Shown in pieces: positions 43,829-54,284 of a DNA stretch of 64,000 bases. This DNA comes from Dyella acidiphila (lineage in GTDB: Bacteria; Pseudomonadota; Gammaproteobacteria; Xanthomonadales; Rhodanobacteraceae), in NCBI RefSeq assembly GCF_014863405.1, contig NZ_JACZZA010000010.1, forward strand, positions 1 through 64,000. The letters run 5' to 3'. Positions within the stretch are counted from its first letter, which is position 1, and each line of letters starts with the position of its first letter. The notes under the pieces are model-generated. The model did no database searches. It saw only the letters and a list, made by a program, of their open reading frames with translations, and was not told where the DNA came from. Made by a program: the position numbers and the translations under genes.

Positions 43829-45379
43829 ATGAATTACGCCAAACCCCTCCGCAGCACTCCCTCCCGTCCCCGCACCGCCGCATCCGTGGCGCGCCGCGAG
43901 CAGCCTCGTGCCGGCATCAACCCAGCCGAACAAACCTCGACCACCGATCGTTCCGTCGGCGAAAAAGTATTATTTGTTACGTCGGAAATGCGTGACTTCG
44001 TCAAGGCCGGTGGCCTCGGCGATGTGTCAGCCGCGTTACCGCGCGTGCTGGCGCATGAACACGATGTACGCGTGTTGATTCCAGGCTATCGCGCCGTGCT
44101 GCAATCTGGACGGCCGCTACGCAAGGTCGGCGCCACACGCCGCCGGGGTGAACTGCCGCCGTGCGAGATCTATGAATTACAAACCGATGACGGCCTGCGC
44201 GTGCTGGCCGTATGCAACCAGGAACTGTTCGACCGCGAAGGTTCGCCGTATGTGAACGCGAAAGGCCTTGGCTGGGCGGACAACGATATCCGCTTCGCCA
44301 CGTTTTCGTCGGTGGCTGCCGATATCGCCGCCGGTCAGGCCGGGCTGGCGTGGCAGCCGGAGTTGTTGCATCTGAATGACTGGACTTGCGCCCTCGCCGC
44401 CTGCTACACGCGCTGGCGCCATCAATCCACGCCGACCGTGCTGACTATCCACAACCTCGCTTATCAAGGTGTGTTTCCGGCCACCACCACCCGCCGCATC
44501 GGCGCACCGGAACATGCCACGGAGCTGGATTTTCACGGCCAGGTGTCGTATCTGCGCGGCGGCATCGTGCGCTCCGACTGCCTGATCACGGTCAGCGAAA
44601 GCTATGCGCAGCAGATCGTCGATCCGGTCTACGGCTGCGGCATGGACCGCCTGCTGGCGCGTCGCCGCAACGAAGGGCGGCTAGTCGGCATCCTCAACGG
44701 CATCGACGACAGCTGGCATCCGCAGCACGACGAAGCACTCGACACCACTTTTTCGGTCGGCGAATGGGAGCAGCGCCAGTGCAATACCTCGGCGCTGCGC
44801 GAGGAATTCGGGCTGGAGCCGATCCACGGACCGTTGTTTATCTTCGTCTCGCGCATGGTGCATCAGAAAGGCCTGGACCTGGTGTATGAGGCCGCGCCGC
44901 AGATCATCGCCGCCGGCGGCCAGCTGATCCTGATCGGGCGCGGCGAACCGATGTTCGAGCGCATGGCGAGCATGCTGGCCAAGCGTTTCCCGGGACGCAT
45001 CGCCGCGCACATCGGCTTCAAGGAAGATGTGGCGCACCGCATGTTCGCCGGCGCGGATTTCCTGTTGATGCCTTCGCGCTATGAGCCTTGCGGGCTGAGC
45101 CAGATGTATGCGCAGGCGTATGGCTGCCTGCCGATCGCGCACGCCACCGGTGGCTTGAACGACACCATCGAGGATGGCGTTTCCGGCCTGCTGTTCCAGA
45201 GTGCGCGCGTATCGGATTTGCGCGGCTGCCTGCAGCGCGCCTTCCGCATTTATGCCGAGCCCCTGCTGCTGGAAGCCATGCGCGGCGCGGCCATGCTCGA
45301 GCGGCACGACTGGAGCCGTTCCGGCCAGCAATACACCCGTTTGTACCGCCAGCTGTGCACGCAAAAGGCGGTTGCGTGA
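43829..45379 (+). CDS. glgA: glycogen synthase (ADP-glucose type, GT5)
   Basis: 516 residues from ATG 43829. An N-terminal extension of about 45 residues rich in Arg/Pro/Ser precedes the GT5 start VLFVTSEMRDFVKAGGLGDV, which contains the ADP-binding KAGGLGDV. LTIHNLAYQGVFPATTTRRI, VGILNGIDDSWHP, FIFVSRMVHQKGLDLVYEAA, LLMPSRYEPCGLSQMYAQAY and HATGGLNDTIEDG all match GlgA. It extends alpha-1,4-glucan from ADP-glucose. First gene of the glycogen-trehalose operon; its TGA overlaps the GTG of glgB. No glgC is in the window. Confidence 0.95.
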   Translation: MNYAKPLRSTPSRPRTAASVARREQPRAGINPAEQTSTTDRSVGEKVLFVTSEMRDFVKAGGLGDVSAALPRVLAHEHDVRVLIPGYRAVLQSGRPLRKVGATRRRGELPPCEIYELQTDDGLRVLAVCNQELFDREGSPYVNAKGLGWADNDIRFATFSSVAADIAAGQAGLAWQPELLHLNDWTCALAACYTRWRHQSTPTVLTIHNLAYQGVFPATTTRRIGAPEHATELDFHGQVSYLRGGIVRSDCLITVSESYAQQIVDPVYGCGMDRLLARRRNEGRLVGILNGIDDSWHPQHDEALDTTFSVGEWEQRQCNTSALREEFGLEPIHGPLFIFVSRMVHQKGLDLVYEAAPQIIAAGGQLILIGRGEPMFERMASMLAKRFPGRIAAHIGFKEDVAHRMFAGADFLLMPSRYEPCGLSQMYAQAYGCLPIAHATGGLNDTIEDGVSGLLFQSARVSDLRGCLQRAFRIYAEPLLLEAMRGAAMLERHDWSRSGQQYTRLYRQLCTQKAVA

Positions 45380-47610
45380 GGCTCGCCATTGACACGCATT
45401 CGCTCGCTTCAGCTACTCGCCAGGACCACCACCTTCCACCCGACGTGTTGGCGCAGCTGGATCATGGCCGCTGTGCGGCGCCATTCGAATGGCTGGGGTT
45501 GCACGAATACAACGGGCGCTGGCAAGTCGTTGCAGTAGCGCATGGCGCACGCTCGATCGAAGTAGTGGTGGACGGCAGCGAACAGGCCGTCACCGCGACA
45601 CGGATCGGCGAAGGGGTGTTCGTGGCGCACCTGGCGGCGAAGCCGGCCAGCTATGCGCTGCGCCTGCATTGGCCGCGCCATAGCGAAACCATCGCCGACC
45701 CCTATGGCTTCGATCCGTTGCTTGCGCCGGAGCAATTGGACGCCTTCAACCGCGGCGAACTGCGGCGGCCGGCCGATGTCTTCGGCGCGCAGGTACGCGT
45801 GGTGAACAATCTCGAGGGCGTGCACTTCTCCGTCTGGGCGCCGCATGCGCAACGCGTCTCCGTAGTGGGCGACTTCAACCAGTGGGACGGGCGCCGCCAT
45901 GTGATGCGCCGGCATGCCGAGGCGGGCGTGTGGGAAATCTTCATTCCCGAGGTGGATATCGGCGCGGTATATAAATTCGAGCTGCTCGACCAGCATGGCT
46001 ACCTATTGCCGCTGAAAGCCGATCCGCATGCCCGGCAAACGGAATGTCCGCCCGCTTCGGCCTCCATGGTGGCACCCCCGCTGTGGCATGCCTGGCACGA
46101 TGCCTCGTGGATGGCGCGTCGCCGCAGCATGCATTTCGAAGCCGCGCCGCTGAGCATCTACGAAGTACAGGCCACCTCCTGGCAGCGCGATGCCGAAGGC
46201 CGCTGGCTGGACTGGGATGCACTGGCCGCACAGCTGATTCCGTATGTGCAGGCACAAAACTTCACCCATATCGAATTTCTGCCGGTCAACGAATACCCGT
46301 TCGGCGGCTCGTGGGGCTATCAGCCCATCGCCATGTATGCGCCCACCGCACGCATGGGCGATCTGGATGCGTTTGCGCGCTTTGTCGATTCCTGTCACGT
46401 GGCAGGTATCGGCGTGATCCTGGACTGGGTCAGTGGCCACTTTCCTGCCGACGCGCACGGCCTGCGCCAGTTCGACGGCACGCCGCTGTACGAGCACGGC
46501 GATCCGCGCGAGGGCTTCCATCAGGACTGGCACACCCTGATCTACAACTACGGCAAGCCGCAGGTACGCCAATACCTGCTCGGCAGCGCGCTGGCCTGGC
46601 TGGATCGTTTCCATATCGACGGGCTGCGCGTGGATGCGGTCGCCAGCATGTTGTACCGCGACTACAGCCGCGCCGAAGGCGAATGGATCCCGAACAAGCA
46701 CGGCGGCCGCGAAAATCTCGAAGCGGTGGCCTTCTTGAAGGACCTCAACAGCCTGATCGCGCGCGAGCATCCGGGCGTGATGGTGATGGCCGAGGAGTCC
46801 ACTGCATGGCCCGGGGTAACCGGATCGCCAGAGCATGGCGGCCTGGGTTTCAGCTTCAAGTGGAACATGGGCTGGATGCACGATTGCCTGCACTACATGC
46901 AGCACGATCCGCTATACCGCCGCTATCACCATGACGACCTCACCTTCGGCCTGGTGTACGCGTATTCGGAGCGGTTCGTGCTGCCGCTGTCGCACGACGA
47001 AGTGGTGCACGGCAAGGGCTCGCTGCTGTCGCGCATGCCCGGCGATCGCTGGCGGCAGTTCGCCAACCTGCGTGCGTTCTACGGTTTCATGTGGGGCCAT
47101 CCGGGCAAGAAGCTGCTGTTCATGGGTGGCGAATTCGCCCAGCGCAATGAATGGCATCACGATCGCGCACTGGATTGGGAACTGCTGGAAGATCCGCTGC
47201 ACCTGGGCGTGCAGCGGCTGGTCAGCGATCTTAATCGCCTGCTCTATCACGAGCCGGCGCTGCATCGGCGCGATCATCAGCCGGACGGTTTTTCCTGGGT
47301 GGTCGGCGACGATACGCATGCTTCGGTCTATGCCTTTCTGCGCTACGGCGGCGAAGGCACGGCGCCGATGCTGGTGGTGTGCAATTTCACTCCGGAAGTG
47401 CGCAATGACTACCGTATCGGCGTACCCGAGGGCGGCGTGTGGCATGAGGTCTGCAATACCGACAGCGATTATTACGGCGGTTCCAACGTAGGCAATGGCG
47501 GCGAAGTGCGCGCGCAAGACATTCCCAGCCGCGGTCACCGGCAATCGCTCAATCTGCGCCTGCCGCCACTGGCGACGCTGATCCTGCGGGCGGAGGGCAA
47601 TAGCGCATGA
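45376..47610 (+). CDS. glgB: 1,4-alpha-glucan branching enzyme (GH13)
   Basis: 744 residues from GTG 45376, which overlaps the glgA stop as GTGA; the frame is open further up inside glgA but that is not coding. Two N-terminal CBM48-like domains (FEWLGLHEYNGRWQVVAVAH and VVNNLEGVHFSVWAPHAQRV), then the GH13 barrel: EFLPVNEYPFGGSWGYQP, nucleophile in DGLRVDAVASMLY, acid in VMVMAEESTAWPGV, and LPLSHDEVVHGKGSLL. Introduces alpha-1,6 branches in glycogen. Full length for the family. Confidence 0.95.
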   Translation: MRLAIDTHSLASATRQDHHLPPDVLAQLDHGRCAAPFEWLGLHEYNGRWQVVAVAHGARSIEVVVDGSEQAVTATRIGEGVFVAHLAAKPASYALRLHWPRHSETIADPYGFDPLLAPEQLDAFNRGELRRPADVFGAQVRVVNNLEGVHFSVWAPHAQRVSVVGDFNQWDGRRHVMRRHAEAGVWEIFIPEVDIGAVYKFELLDQHGYLLPLKADPHARQTECPPASASMVAPPLWHAWHDASWMARRRSMHFEAAPLSIYEVQATSWQRDAEGRWLDWDALAAQLIPYVQAQNFTHIEFLPVNEYPFGGSWGYQPIAMYAPTARMGDLDAFARFVDSCHVAGIGVILDWVSGHFPADAHGLRQFDGTPLYEHGDPREGFHQDWHTLIYNYGKPQVRQYLLGSALAWLDRFHIDGLRVDAVASMLYRDYSRAEGEWIPNKHGGRENLEAVAFLKDLNSLIAREHPGVMVMAEESTAWPGVTGSPEHGGLGFSFKWNMGWMHDCLHYMQHDPLYRRYHHDDLTFGLVYAYSERFVLPLSHDEVVHGKGSLLSRMPGDRWRQFANLRAFYGFMWGHPGKKLLFMGGEFAQRNEWHHDRALDWELLEDPLHLGVQRLVSDLNRLLYHEPALHRRDHQPDGFSWVVGDDTHASVYAFLRYGGEGTAPMLVVCNFTPEVRNDYRIGVPEGGVWHEVCNTDSDYYGGSNVGNGGEVRAQDIPSRGHRQSLNLRLPPLATLILRAEGNSA

Positions 47611-49430
47611 ATGTATTGAGTGAAACAGCCCCGGCGGCACGGCCGCCCTTACGCGGCAAGCCAATGGAATCGGCCTATGGCGCCACCCTGCTTGGCAATG
47701 GCCACGTGCGTTTCTGCCTGTGGGCACCGGATGCGAAAAGCGTGGATCTGGTGGTCGGCAACATCGCCCATCCGATGCTGCGCGAAGATGGCGGCGACTT
47801 TACGCTCACCCTCACGGCCAAGCCCGGCACGCGCTACAACTACCTGATCAACGACCAGCATCGCGTACCCGATCCGGCTTCGCGCCTGCAACCGGCCGGT
47901 GTGCATTGCACAAGCGTAGTGGCCGATCCGGCCGACTACGCCTGGCAGCAGAACGACTGGCAAGGGCTATCCTGGCATACCGCGGTGATCTGTGAAGTGC
48001 ACGTCGGCGCAATGGGCGGCTTCGATGGCGTGTGCAAGGCGCTGCCGGAACTGGCGGCCAGCGGCTACAACGTGATCGAGCTGATGCCGATCGGTTCCTT
48101 CGAAGGTGAGCGCAACTGGGGCTATGACGGCGTGCTGCCGTATGCGCCGGAGGCCAGCTACGGCACCCCGGCCTCGCTGAAAGCGATGATCGACGAAGCC
48201 CACCGGCTGGGCATGGCGGTGATGCTGGACGTGGTCTACAACCACTTTGGCCCGGTCGGCAATTACCTGGCCTACTACGCCAGCAGCTTCTTCCGCCACG
48301 ACGTGCACACGCCCTGGGGCGACGCGATCGATTTTCGCCGGCCGCAGGTGGCGCGCTATTTCATCGACAACGCGCTGATGTGGCTGCACGAATACCGCTT
48401 CGACGGCCTGCGCCTGGATGCGGTGCATGCGATCAAGCCGAGCAGCTTCCTGGATGAACTGGCTGCGGCCGTGCGTGCCTCCTGCGCCACCGGCCGCGAG
48501 GTGTTCCTGGTGGTGGAGAACGAAGACAACCGTGCTTCGCTATTGCGCGGCGACTATGACGCGCAGTGGAACGACGACGGCCACAACGCCTTGCACGTCA
48601 TGCTGACCCATGAACACGAGGGCTACTACGCCGATTTCATCGACGATCCTACGGCCAAGGTGGCCGGCATGCTGTGCGAAGGCTTTATCTTCCAGGGCCA
48701 GCCCGACCGGCGCGGCATCCGGCGCGGCGAGCCGGGCCATGGTCTGCCGCCGACCTCGTTCGTACTGTTTTTGCAGAATCACGATCAAATTGGAAACCGC
48801 CCACTGGGCGAACGGCTGGCCAGCCTGGTGCCGGAAGCGGACCTGCGTGCGGTGCAGGTGCTGGTGGCGCTGTGTCCGATGATTCCGCTGTTCTTCATGG
48901 GCGAAGAATGGGGCTGCCAGACCCCGTTCTACTATTTCACTGACTACCAGGACGAACTCGCCGAAAAAGTGCGCGAGGGCCGGAGCAAGGAATTCGCGCA
49001 TTTTTCCGGCTTTACCGATCCGGCCAGCCGCCAGCGCATTCCCGATCCGAATGCCGAAGATACCTTCGAAGCCTCGATCCCGCGCGTGGACAACCCGGCC
49101 CTGGCGCGCATCTGGAAAAGCTGGTTCAGCCATCTGCTGTATCTGCGCAAGACCCAGTTGAGCAGCCGCATGCAACAGTGCCATGCGATGGGCTGTACGG
49201 TGCTGGCCGAACGCGCCTTGCTGGCACGCTGGCGCCTGGCTGATGGCTGTATCTGGGAAATTGCCTTGAATGTGTCGCCGCGCGACGTGGCCTGGAGCCG
49301 CGACCCGGAAGCTGAGACGATCTGGTCCGAGCCGCCGGATGCGATCCAGCATCCGGACATCCTGCCCGCGCATTCGGTGATCGTATCGGCCAGCACGGCA
49401 CGCGACCGCGATCATGCGTTCGACGCTTGA
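47607..49430 (+). CDS. treZ: malto-oligosyltrehalose trehalohydrolase (GH13)
   Basis: 607 residues; the ATG overlaps the glgB stop (ATGA, 47607-47610). An N-terminal CBM48-like domain (GHVRFCLWAPDAKSVDLVVG) is followed by the catalytic barrel: CEVHVGAMGGFDGVCKALPE, VMLDVVYNHFGPVGNYL, nucleophile DGLRLDAVHAI, acid VVENEDNR and FLQNHDQIGNRPLGERL, ending GEEWGCQTPFYYFTDY, which is typical of TreZ. It releases free trehalose from the maltooligosyl-trehalose made by TreY. Confidence 0.95.
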   Translation: MNVLSETAPAARPPLRGKPMESAYGATLLGNGHVRFCLWAPDAKSVDLVVGNIAHPMLREDGGDFTLTLTAKPGTRYNYLINDQHRVPDPASRLQPAGVHCTSVVADPADYAWQQNDWQGLSWHTAVICEVHVGAMGGFDGVCKALPELAASGYNVIELMPIGSFEGERNWGYDGVLPYAPEASYGTPASLKAMIDEAHRLGMAVMLDVVYNHFGPVGNYLAYYASSFFRHDVHTPWGDAIDFRRPQVARYFIDNALMWLHEYRFDGLRLDAVHAIKPSSFLDELAAAVRASCATGREVFLVVENEDNRASLLRGDYDAQWNDDGHNALHVMLTHEHEGYYADFIDDPTAKVAGMLCEGFIFQGQPDRRGIRRGEPGHGLPPTSFVLFLQNHDQIGNRPLGERLASLVPEADLRAVQVLVALCPMIPLFFMGEEWGCQTPFYYFTDYQDELAEKVREGRSKEFAHFSGFTDPASRQRIPDPNAEDTFEASIPRVDNPALARIWKSWFSHLLYLRKTQLSSRMQQCHAMGCTVLAERALLARWRLADGCIWEIALNVSPRDVAWSRDPEAETIWSEPPDAIQHPDILPAHSVIVSASTARDRDHAFDA

Positions 49431-51381
49431 GGATAGCGCGCGCGCAGCCGGTATCGAGCTGGACTGGATCGATGCCTATGGCCAGCCGCGCCGGCTGGCC
49501 GAACGCAACTTGCAGCAGCTGCTGGAACGGCTGCCATGGCCGCAATCACCGCGGCAGGGTCGCGGCAAGCGTGCGAATGTTCCGCTGATTACGGTCGATG
49601 CCGGCGGCACGGTGCAGCTTGCTGTAACGGACCGTCGCGCCATGCCGGCCAAGCTGCGCGACGAAGCCGGCGCGGAACAGTCCCTGCGCATCGATGCGGA
49701 TGGCCGCTTTCAGGCGCCGCAACGACATGGCTACTACGAGCTGCATTGCGGCGCCGAACAATGGCGGCTCGCCGTAGCGCCGGCGCGCTGCTACAGCGTG
49801 GCCGATCGCCTCGAGCCCGAGCTGCCGCCCAGCTGGGGCCTCAGCGCGCAGGTGTACTCGTTGCGGCGCGCTGGCGACGGCGGCATGGGCGATAGCGGCG
49901 CGGTAGCCGAACTGGCCAGGTCGCTGGCGCAGGCCGGCGGCGACGCCGTGGCGCTGAGTCCCTTGCATGCGGCACGCCGCACGGCGGCGATCTATAGCCC
50001 CTATACGCCCTGGCATCGCGGCTGGCTGGACTGGATGTATGCCGATCCGGCACAAGTGCTGGGCGCCGAGGCAGTGCGTGCAGCACTGGCCGATGCCGGT
50101 ATCGGCGCGGGATGGGAACAGGCGCAATGCGACAGCCTGGTCGACTGGCCGCAGGCCTATGCGCTGCGACGTACGCTGTGGCAGCAACTGCATACGCGCT
50201 TTCTGCGGCATCCCGGGCAATTGCACGACGACCTGCTTGCGTTCGCCCAGCATCATGGCGAGTCGCTGCGTACGCATGCGCGCATGGTGGCGCGCGACAT
50301 CCTGCAGACGCAGGCCACCCCGCGCAGCGACGTGCCGGAAGCCTTTCGCGTGGAGCTGGAATTTGAAATTTTCGCGCAGTGGCTGGCCGCACGCTGCTGG
50401 CGCGATACGCAGAACATGGCACTGGATGCCGGGCAGCGCATCGGCCTGATCAACGACCTCGCCGTAGGCTGCGATGCCGGCGGCAGTGAAGCGTGGAGCT
50501 ATCGCGACAGCGTATTGAAAGGGCTGGAACTGGGCGCACCGCCGGATGCCTTCAATGCCGACGGCCAGTGCTGGGGCATCACCACCTGGTCGCCATGGGG
50601 CCTGCAGGCCACCGGCTTTCGCCATTACATCGACCTGCTGCGCGCCAATATGAGTCGCGGCGGCGGTCTGCGCATCGATCACGTGATGGGCTTGTATCGC
50701 CTGTGGGTGGTGCCGCAGGGTGAATCGGCGCAACAGGGCGGCTATCTGCATTATCCCTGCGACGACCTGTTGCGCATCCTGGCGCTGGAATCGTGGCGCC
50801 ATCGCTGCATCGTGATCGGCGAAGACCTCGGCACCGTACCGGCGGGCATGCGCGAGCGGCTGACTGCGCGCGGCGTGCTCGGCACCGACGTATTGCTGTT
50901 CATGCGCGATGCGCAGGGCCAATTCCTGCCACCTGCGCAATGGCGTCGCGAGGCGGTCGCCACCACCACCACACACGATCTGCCGCCCCTGCTGGGCTGG
51001 CGCGCCGCGCTGGATATCCAGCAGCGCGCGCAGGTGCAGGCGTGGCCGGAACACCTGCGCAGCGAACAGCAACAAGAGCGCCGGGCCAGCGTGGAAAAAC
51101 TCGATCAGGCCCTGGCGCGCTGGCATGCGGATCGACCGGAAGCCGGTGTTGCGCCGGCCTATGCCAACCAACTCAGTGTCGACTACGTGTTCGACAGCCC
51201 TGCCCAGCTGGTGCTGATACCGCTGGAAGATGCGCTGGATCGCCAGGAACAACCCAACCTGCCCGGCACGGTGCAGGGTTATCCGAACTGGCGGCATCGC
51301 CTGCCGGCCAGCGGCGTTGCCGGCTTGTCGCCGATCCTGCGCCAGATGAATCGCCAGCAGCACGGGACGACGCTGCCATGA
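49414..51381 (+). CDS. malQ: 4-alpha-glucanotransferase (GH77, amylomaltase)
   Basis: 655 residues; the ATG lies 17 bases inside treZ. An N-terminal domain of about 130 residues precedes the GH77 barrel: SWGLSAQVYSLRRAGDGGMG, ALSPLHAARR, nucleophile region GGGLRIDHVMGLYRLW, acid VIGEDLGTVPAGMRERL and TTTHDLPPLLGW. It transfers maltooligosyl units and can turn short chains released by debranching into longer substrates for TreY. Its stop overlaps the treY ATG (ATGA). Confidence 0.95.
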   Translation: MRSTLEDSARAAGIELDWIDAYGQPRRLAERNLQQLLERLPWPQSPRQGRGKRANVPLITVDAGGTVQLAVTDRRAMPAKLRDEAGAEQSLRIDADGRFQAPQRHGYYELHCGAEQWRLAVAPARCYSVADRLEPELPPSWGLSAQVYSLRRAGDGGMGDSGAVAELARSLAQAGGDAVALSPLHAARRTAAIYSPYTPWHRGWLDWMYADPAQVLGAEAVRAALADAGIGAGWEQAQCDSLVDWPQAYALRRTLWQQLHTRFLRHPGQLHDDLLAFAQHHGESLRTHARMVARDILQTQATPRSDVPEAFRVELEFEIFAQWLAARCWRDTQNMALDAGQRIGLINDLAVGCDAGGSEAWSYRDSVLKGLELGAPPDAFNADGQCWGITTWSPWGLQATGFRHYIDLLRANMSRGGGLRIDHVMGLYRLWVVPQGESAQQGGYLHYPCDDLLRILALESWRHRCIVIGEDLGTVPAGMRERLTARGVLGTDVLLFMRDAQGQFLPPAQWRREAVATTTTHDLPPLLGWRAALDIQQRAQVQAWPEHLRSEQQQERRASVEKLDQALARWHADRPEAGVAPAYANQLSVDYVFDSPAQLVLIPLEDALDRQEQPNLPGTVQGYPNWRHRLPASGVAGLSPILRQMNRQQHGTTLP

Positions 51382-54116
51382 CGGCACTGCGCGCCACCGT
51401 GCGCCTGCAATTGCGGCGCGAATTCGATTTCGCCGCGGCAACGGCGCAAGTGCCCTACTTCGCTGCACTCGGCCTCAGCCACATCTATATGTCGCCGATC
51501 GCCACCGCCCGGCCCGGCTCCACCCATGGCTATGACGTCATCGATCCGCTCACGGTTAATCCGGAGTTGGGCGGCGAAACCGGCCTGGCTGCGCTGGTGG
51601 ATGCTCTGCATGCGCACGCTATGGGAGCGATCCTGGATATCGTGCCCAATCATATGGCCGCCGATCTCGGCAATGTCTGGTGGGCGGATGTGCTGGCCAA
51701 CGGCGAAAGCAGCGCCTATGCCACGTATTTCGATATCGAATGGGATGCGCCCGATACCGGCGGCAAGCTGTGGCTGCCGTGGCTGGAGCAGCCGCTGCAA
51801 CAGGCGCTCGACCACCGGCGCCTGACGCTGGAGCGGCGCGTAGACGGCAATGCTGCGGGCGTGGCGCTGGATGGCAACGTGTTGCCGCTCTCCGCCGGCA
51901 GCCTCGAATGGCTATGCCAGCGCGGCGGTATCGCGCTGCCGCCGCCGGATGCCGGGCACACCCGTTTCGAGCGCATACGCCACGCCCTGCAGAATGCAGC
52001 CGCACAACATGCCTTCGATCGCGCGCTGCGCGAAGTCGATCACGACCCTGCGCTGATGCATCAGCTGCTCGAGCAGCAACACTACCGGCTGGCCTGGTGG
52101 CGCAGCGGCGATCAGTTGCTCAACTATCGCCGCTTCTTCGATATCGACGGTCTGGCGGCCTTGCGCATGGAACGTGACGAGGTATTCGAGGCAGTGCATG
52201 CATTGCCGCTGCGCCTGATCGAAAACGGCTCCATCGACGGACTGCGCATCGATCATATCGACGGCCTCAGCCAGCCCGGCCACTATTTGCGACGGCTGCG
52301 CGAACGCATGGACCAGGCTGCGCAGCACGGTCCTCAGCGGCACGTCAGCCTGTACGTGGAAAAAATCCTGGCGGCCGACGAAAGCCTGCCGCTGGACTGG
52401 CCGGTGGACGGCAGCACCGGCTACGACTTCATGCGCCAGGTGGAAAGCCTGCAGCTCGATCCCGGCAGCTATGCCGTGCTGTGCCGCGCATGGGCACGCA
52501 GCACCGGTCGGCCGGCCGACTTCGCCGCCGAAGAAAACGCAGCGCGGCGCCAATTGCTGCGTACTTCGCTGGTCAGCGAACTGGCGCGCTGCACGCGTGC
52601 CTTCTGCCGCTATTTCGCTGACACCGCTGCGCACGGCGACATCACGGCGCAGGCACTCCACTATGCGCTGACCGATGTGCTGGCCGGCATGCCGGTGTAT
52701 CGCAGCTATCTGGGCGACGGCCACTTCACCGGCATCGACCGCCGCGTGCTGCAACATGCGTTTGCGCAGGCCGAACTGGATGGCGAGCCGCATTACGCAC
52801 CGATACGCGCCCTGCTACAGCAGCCATTGCTGGATGCCGACGAGCACAGCCTGCCACCGGCGCAGGCGGAACACTTGCATCTCGCACGCCAGCGCTTCGA
52901 GCAGCTTTCCACCGTACTGGCCGCCAAGGCGGTGGAAGATACGGCGTTCTATCGCTACGGTCCTTTGCTTTCGCGCAATGAAGTGGGTGGTGCGCCAGGG
53001 CACAAACAGCCGGAGCCGATGAGCTGGCATGCCGCCATGCGCCAGCGGGCGATCCGCTGGCCACGTTCCCTGCTGGCCACGGCGACGCACGATCACAAGC
53101 GCGGCGAAGATGTGCGCGCGCGGCTGCAGGCACTGGGTGAAAAGCCGCGCGAATTCGCCGACCGAGTGCACGCCTGGTCGAACGAACTGGGCGAACGCTC
53201 GCGGCTGCCCTATGGGGTGCTATGGATGCTGCTGCAGACGGTGCTCGCCGCGTGGCCCTTGGAACTGGCCGAGGACGATCTGCCGGCGATGCGCCAGTTC
53301 GCCGACCGCATCACCGAGTGGCTGCGCAAGGCGCAGCGCGAAGCCAAGCTGCACACCCGCTGGACCTGCCCGGACACGTCCTATGAAGCCGCCTGCGCCG
53401 AACTGGTCGAGGATCTGCTGCTGTCGGCGCCCTATGTTTCATTGCGCCGCAAACTGCGCCACGCCGCGCATGAACTGGACGCACCCGGCGCCATGAATGG
53501 CCTGGTGGCGACCGCCTTGCGCCTGACCGTACCGGGTGTGCCCGATCTCTACCAGGGCACCGAATACTGGGACCAGTCGCTGGTGGATCCGGACAATCGC
53601 CACACCCCCGATTACGCCGCGCGCGCAGCCAGCCTGGAACAGGCTGCCGAGCCGGTGGAACTGCTGTGCGATTACCGCAGCGGCGCCGTGAAGCAGCAAT
53701 TGATCTATCGCCTGCTGCAGCTGCGCAAAGCGTGGCCTGAACTATTCAGCCATGGCGCCTACCTGCCGGTGGCCGTGACTGGAGCGCAGCGCAAGCACGT
53801 GGTGGCCTTCGTGCGGCAGCACGGCGAGCGGCGGCTATTGGTAGTAGCGCCGCGCCTGTGCGCCCGGCACATGGACGGCAGCGGCCTGCCGCTGCCAAAT
53901 GTAAGTTTTTGGAAAAACACGCGTGCGAGGACGGTCGATGATGACGCCGCCTGCACCTTCATTGATCTATTTACATACAAGAAGCATGGCCTCGAGCCGA
54001 TGGGCTGGAACATCGCCGAACTGCTGGCCGATTGGCCGCTTGCCGTGCTGATTCCCGCGAGCCAGGCCGATGACTGCCCAACCTTCCCCCGCCGAACGCC
54101 AACGCAAGATCAGTGA
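51378..54116 (+). CDS. treY: malto-oligosyltrehalose synthase (GH13)
   Basis: 912 residues from ATG 51378, overlapping the malQ stop by 4 bases; the long open frame upstream (to 50793) is a shadow within malQ. TreY hallmarks: LRATVRLQLRREFDFAAA at the start, LSHIYMSPIATARPGSTHGY, LDIVPNHMAADLGNVWW, nucleophile DGLRIDHIDGL, acid YVEKILAADESLP, ATATHDHKRGEDVRARL, and VPGVPDLYQGTEYWDQSLVD. It converts the reducing end of a maltodextrin into a trehalosyl unit. The final 47 bases overlap the DUF2934 gene. Confidence 0.95.
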   Translation: MTALRATVRLQLRREFDFAAATAQVPYFAALGLSHIYMSPIATARPGSTHGYDVIDPLTVNPELGGETGLAALVDALHAHAMGAILDIVPNHMAADLGNVWWADVLANGESSAYATYFDIEWDAPDTGGKLWLPWLEQPLQQALDHRRLTLERRVDGNAAGVALDGNVLPLSAGSLEWLCQRGGIALPPPDAGHTRFERIRHALQNAAAQHAFDRALREVDHDPALMHQLLEQQHYRLAWWRSGDQLLNYRRFFDIDGLAALRMERDEVFEAVHALPLRLIENGSIDGLRIDHIDGLSQPGHYLRRLRERMDQAAQHGPQRHVSLYVEKILAADESLPLDWPVDGSTGYDFMRQVESLQLDPGSYAVLCRAWARSTGRPADFAAEENAARRQLLRTSLVSELARCTRAFCRYFADTAAHGDITAQALHYALTDVLAGMPVYRSYLGDGHFTGIDRRVLQHAFAQAELDGEPHYAPIRALLQQPLLDADEHSLPPAQAEHLHLARQRFEQLSTVLAAKAVEDTAFYRYGPLLSRNEVGGAPGHKQPEPMSWHAAMRQRAIRWPRSLLATATHDHKRGEDVRARLQALGEKPREFADRVHAWSNELGERSRLPYGVLWMLLQTVLAAWPLELAEDDLPAMRQFADRITEWLRKAQREAKLHTRWTCPDTSYEAACAELVEDLLLSAPYVSLRRKLRHAAHELDAPGAMNGLVATALRLTVPGVPDLYQGTEYWDQSLVDPDNRHTPDYAARAASLEQAAEPVELLCDYRSGAVKQQLIYRLLQLRKAWPELFSHGAYLPVAVTGAQRKHVVAFVRQHGERRLLVVAPRLCARHMDGSGLPLPNVSFWKNTRARTVDDDAACTFIDLFTYKKHGLEPMGWNIAELLADWPLAVLIPASQADDCPTFPRRTPTQDQ

Positions 54117-54264
54117 GATCGCCCATCGTATCTGGGAGTCGGAAGGCCGTCCGCAGGGCCAGGCGCTGCGGCATTGGCAGATGGCCGAGAAATTAGTGAT
54201 CGCCGAGGAACGGCAAACCGCGTTCCGCAGCAAGCAAAAGCAAGACGTACCACCTTCTCCATAA
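54070..54264 (+). CDS. DUF2934 family small protein
   Basis: 64 residues: RQRKISEIAHRIWESEGRPQ, then GQALRHWQMAEKLVIAE. This is the DUF2934 signature (IxxxAYxxWExxGxPxGxxxxHWxxAE), a small family often encoded beside trehalose/glycogen and stress genes in proteobacteria. It starts 47 bases before the treY stop in another frame and ends 21 bases before glgX, so it belongs to the operon. Function unknown. Confidence 0.85.
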   Translation: MTAQPSPAERQRKISEIAHRIWESEGRPQGQALRHWQMAEKLVIAEERQTAFRSKQKQDVPPSP

Positions 54265-54284
54265 CGTGTGACTCATAAACAACG

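Noticed and set aside
50793-51377. N-terminal extension of TreY by 195 residues
   Set aside because: It lies wholly inside malQ; TreY homology starts at ATG 51378, which overlaps the malQ stop.
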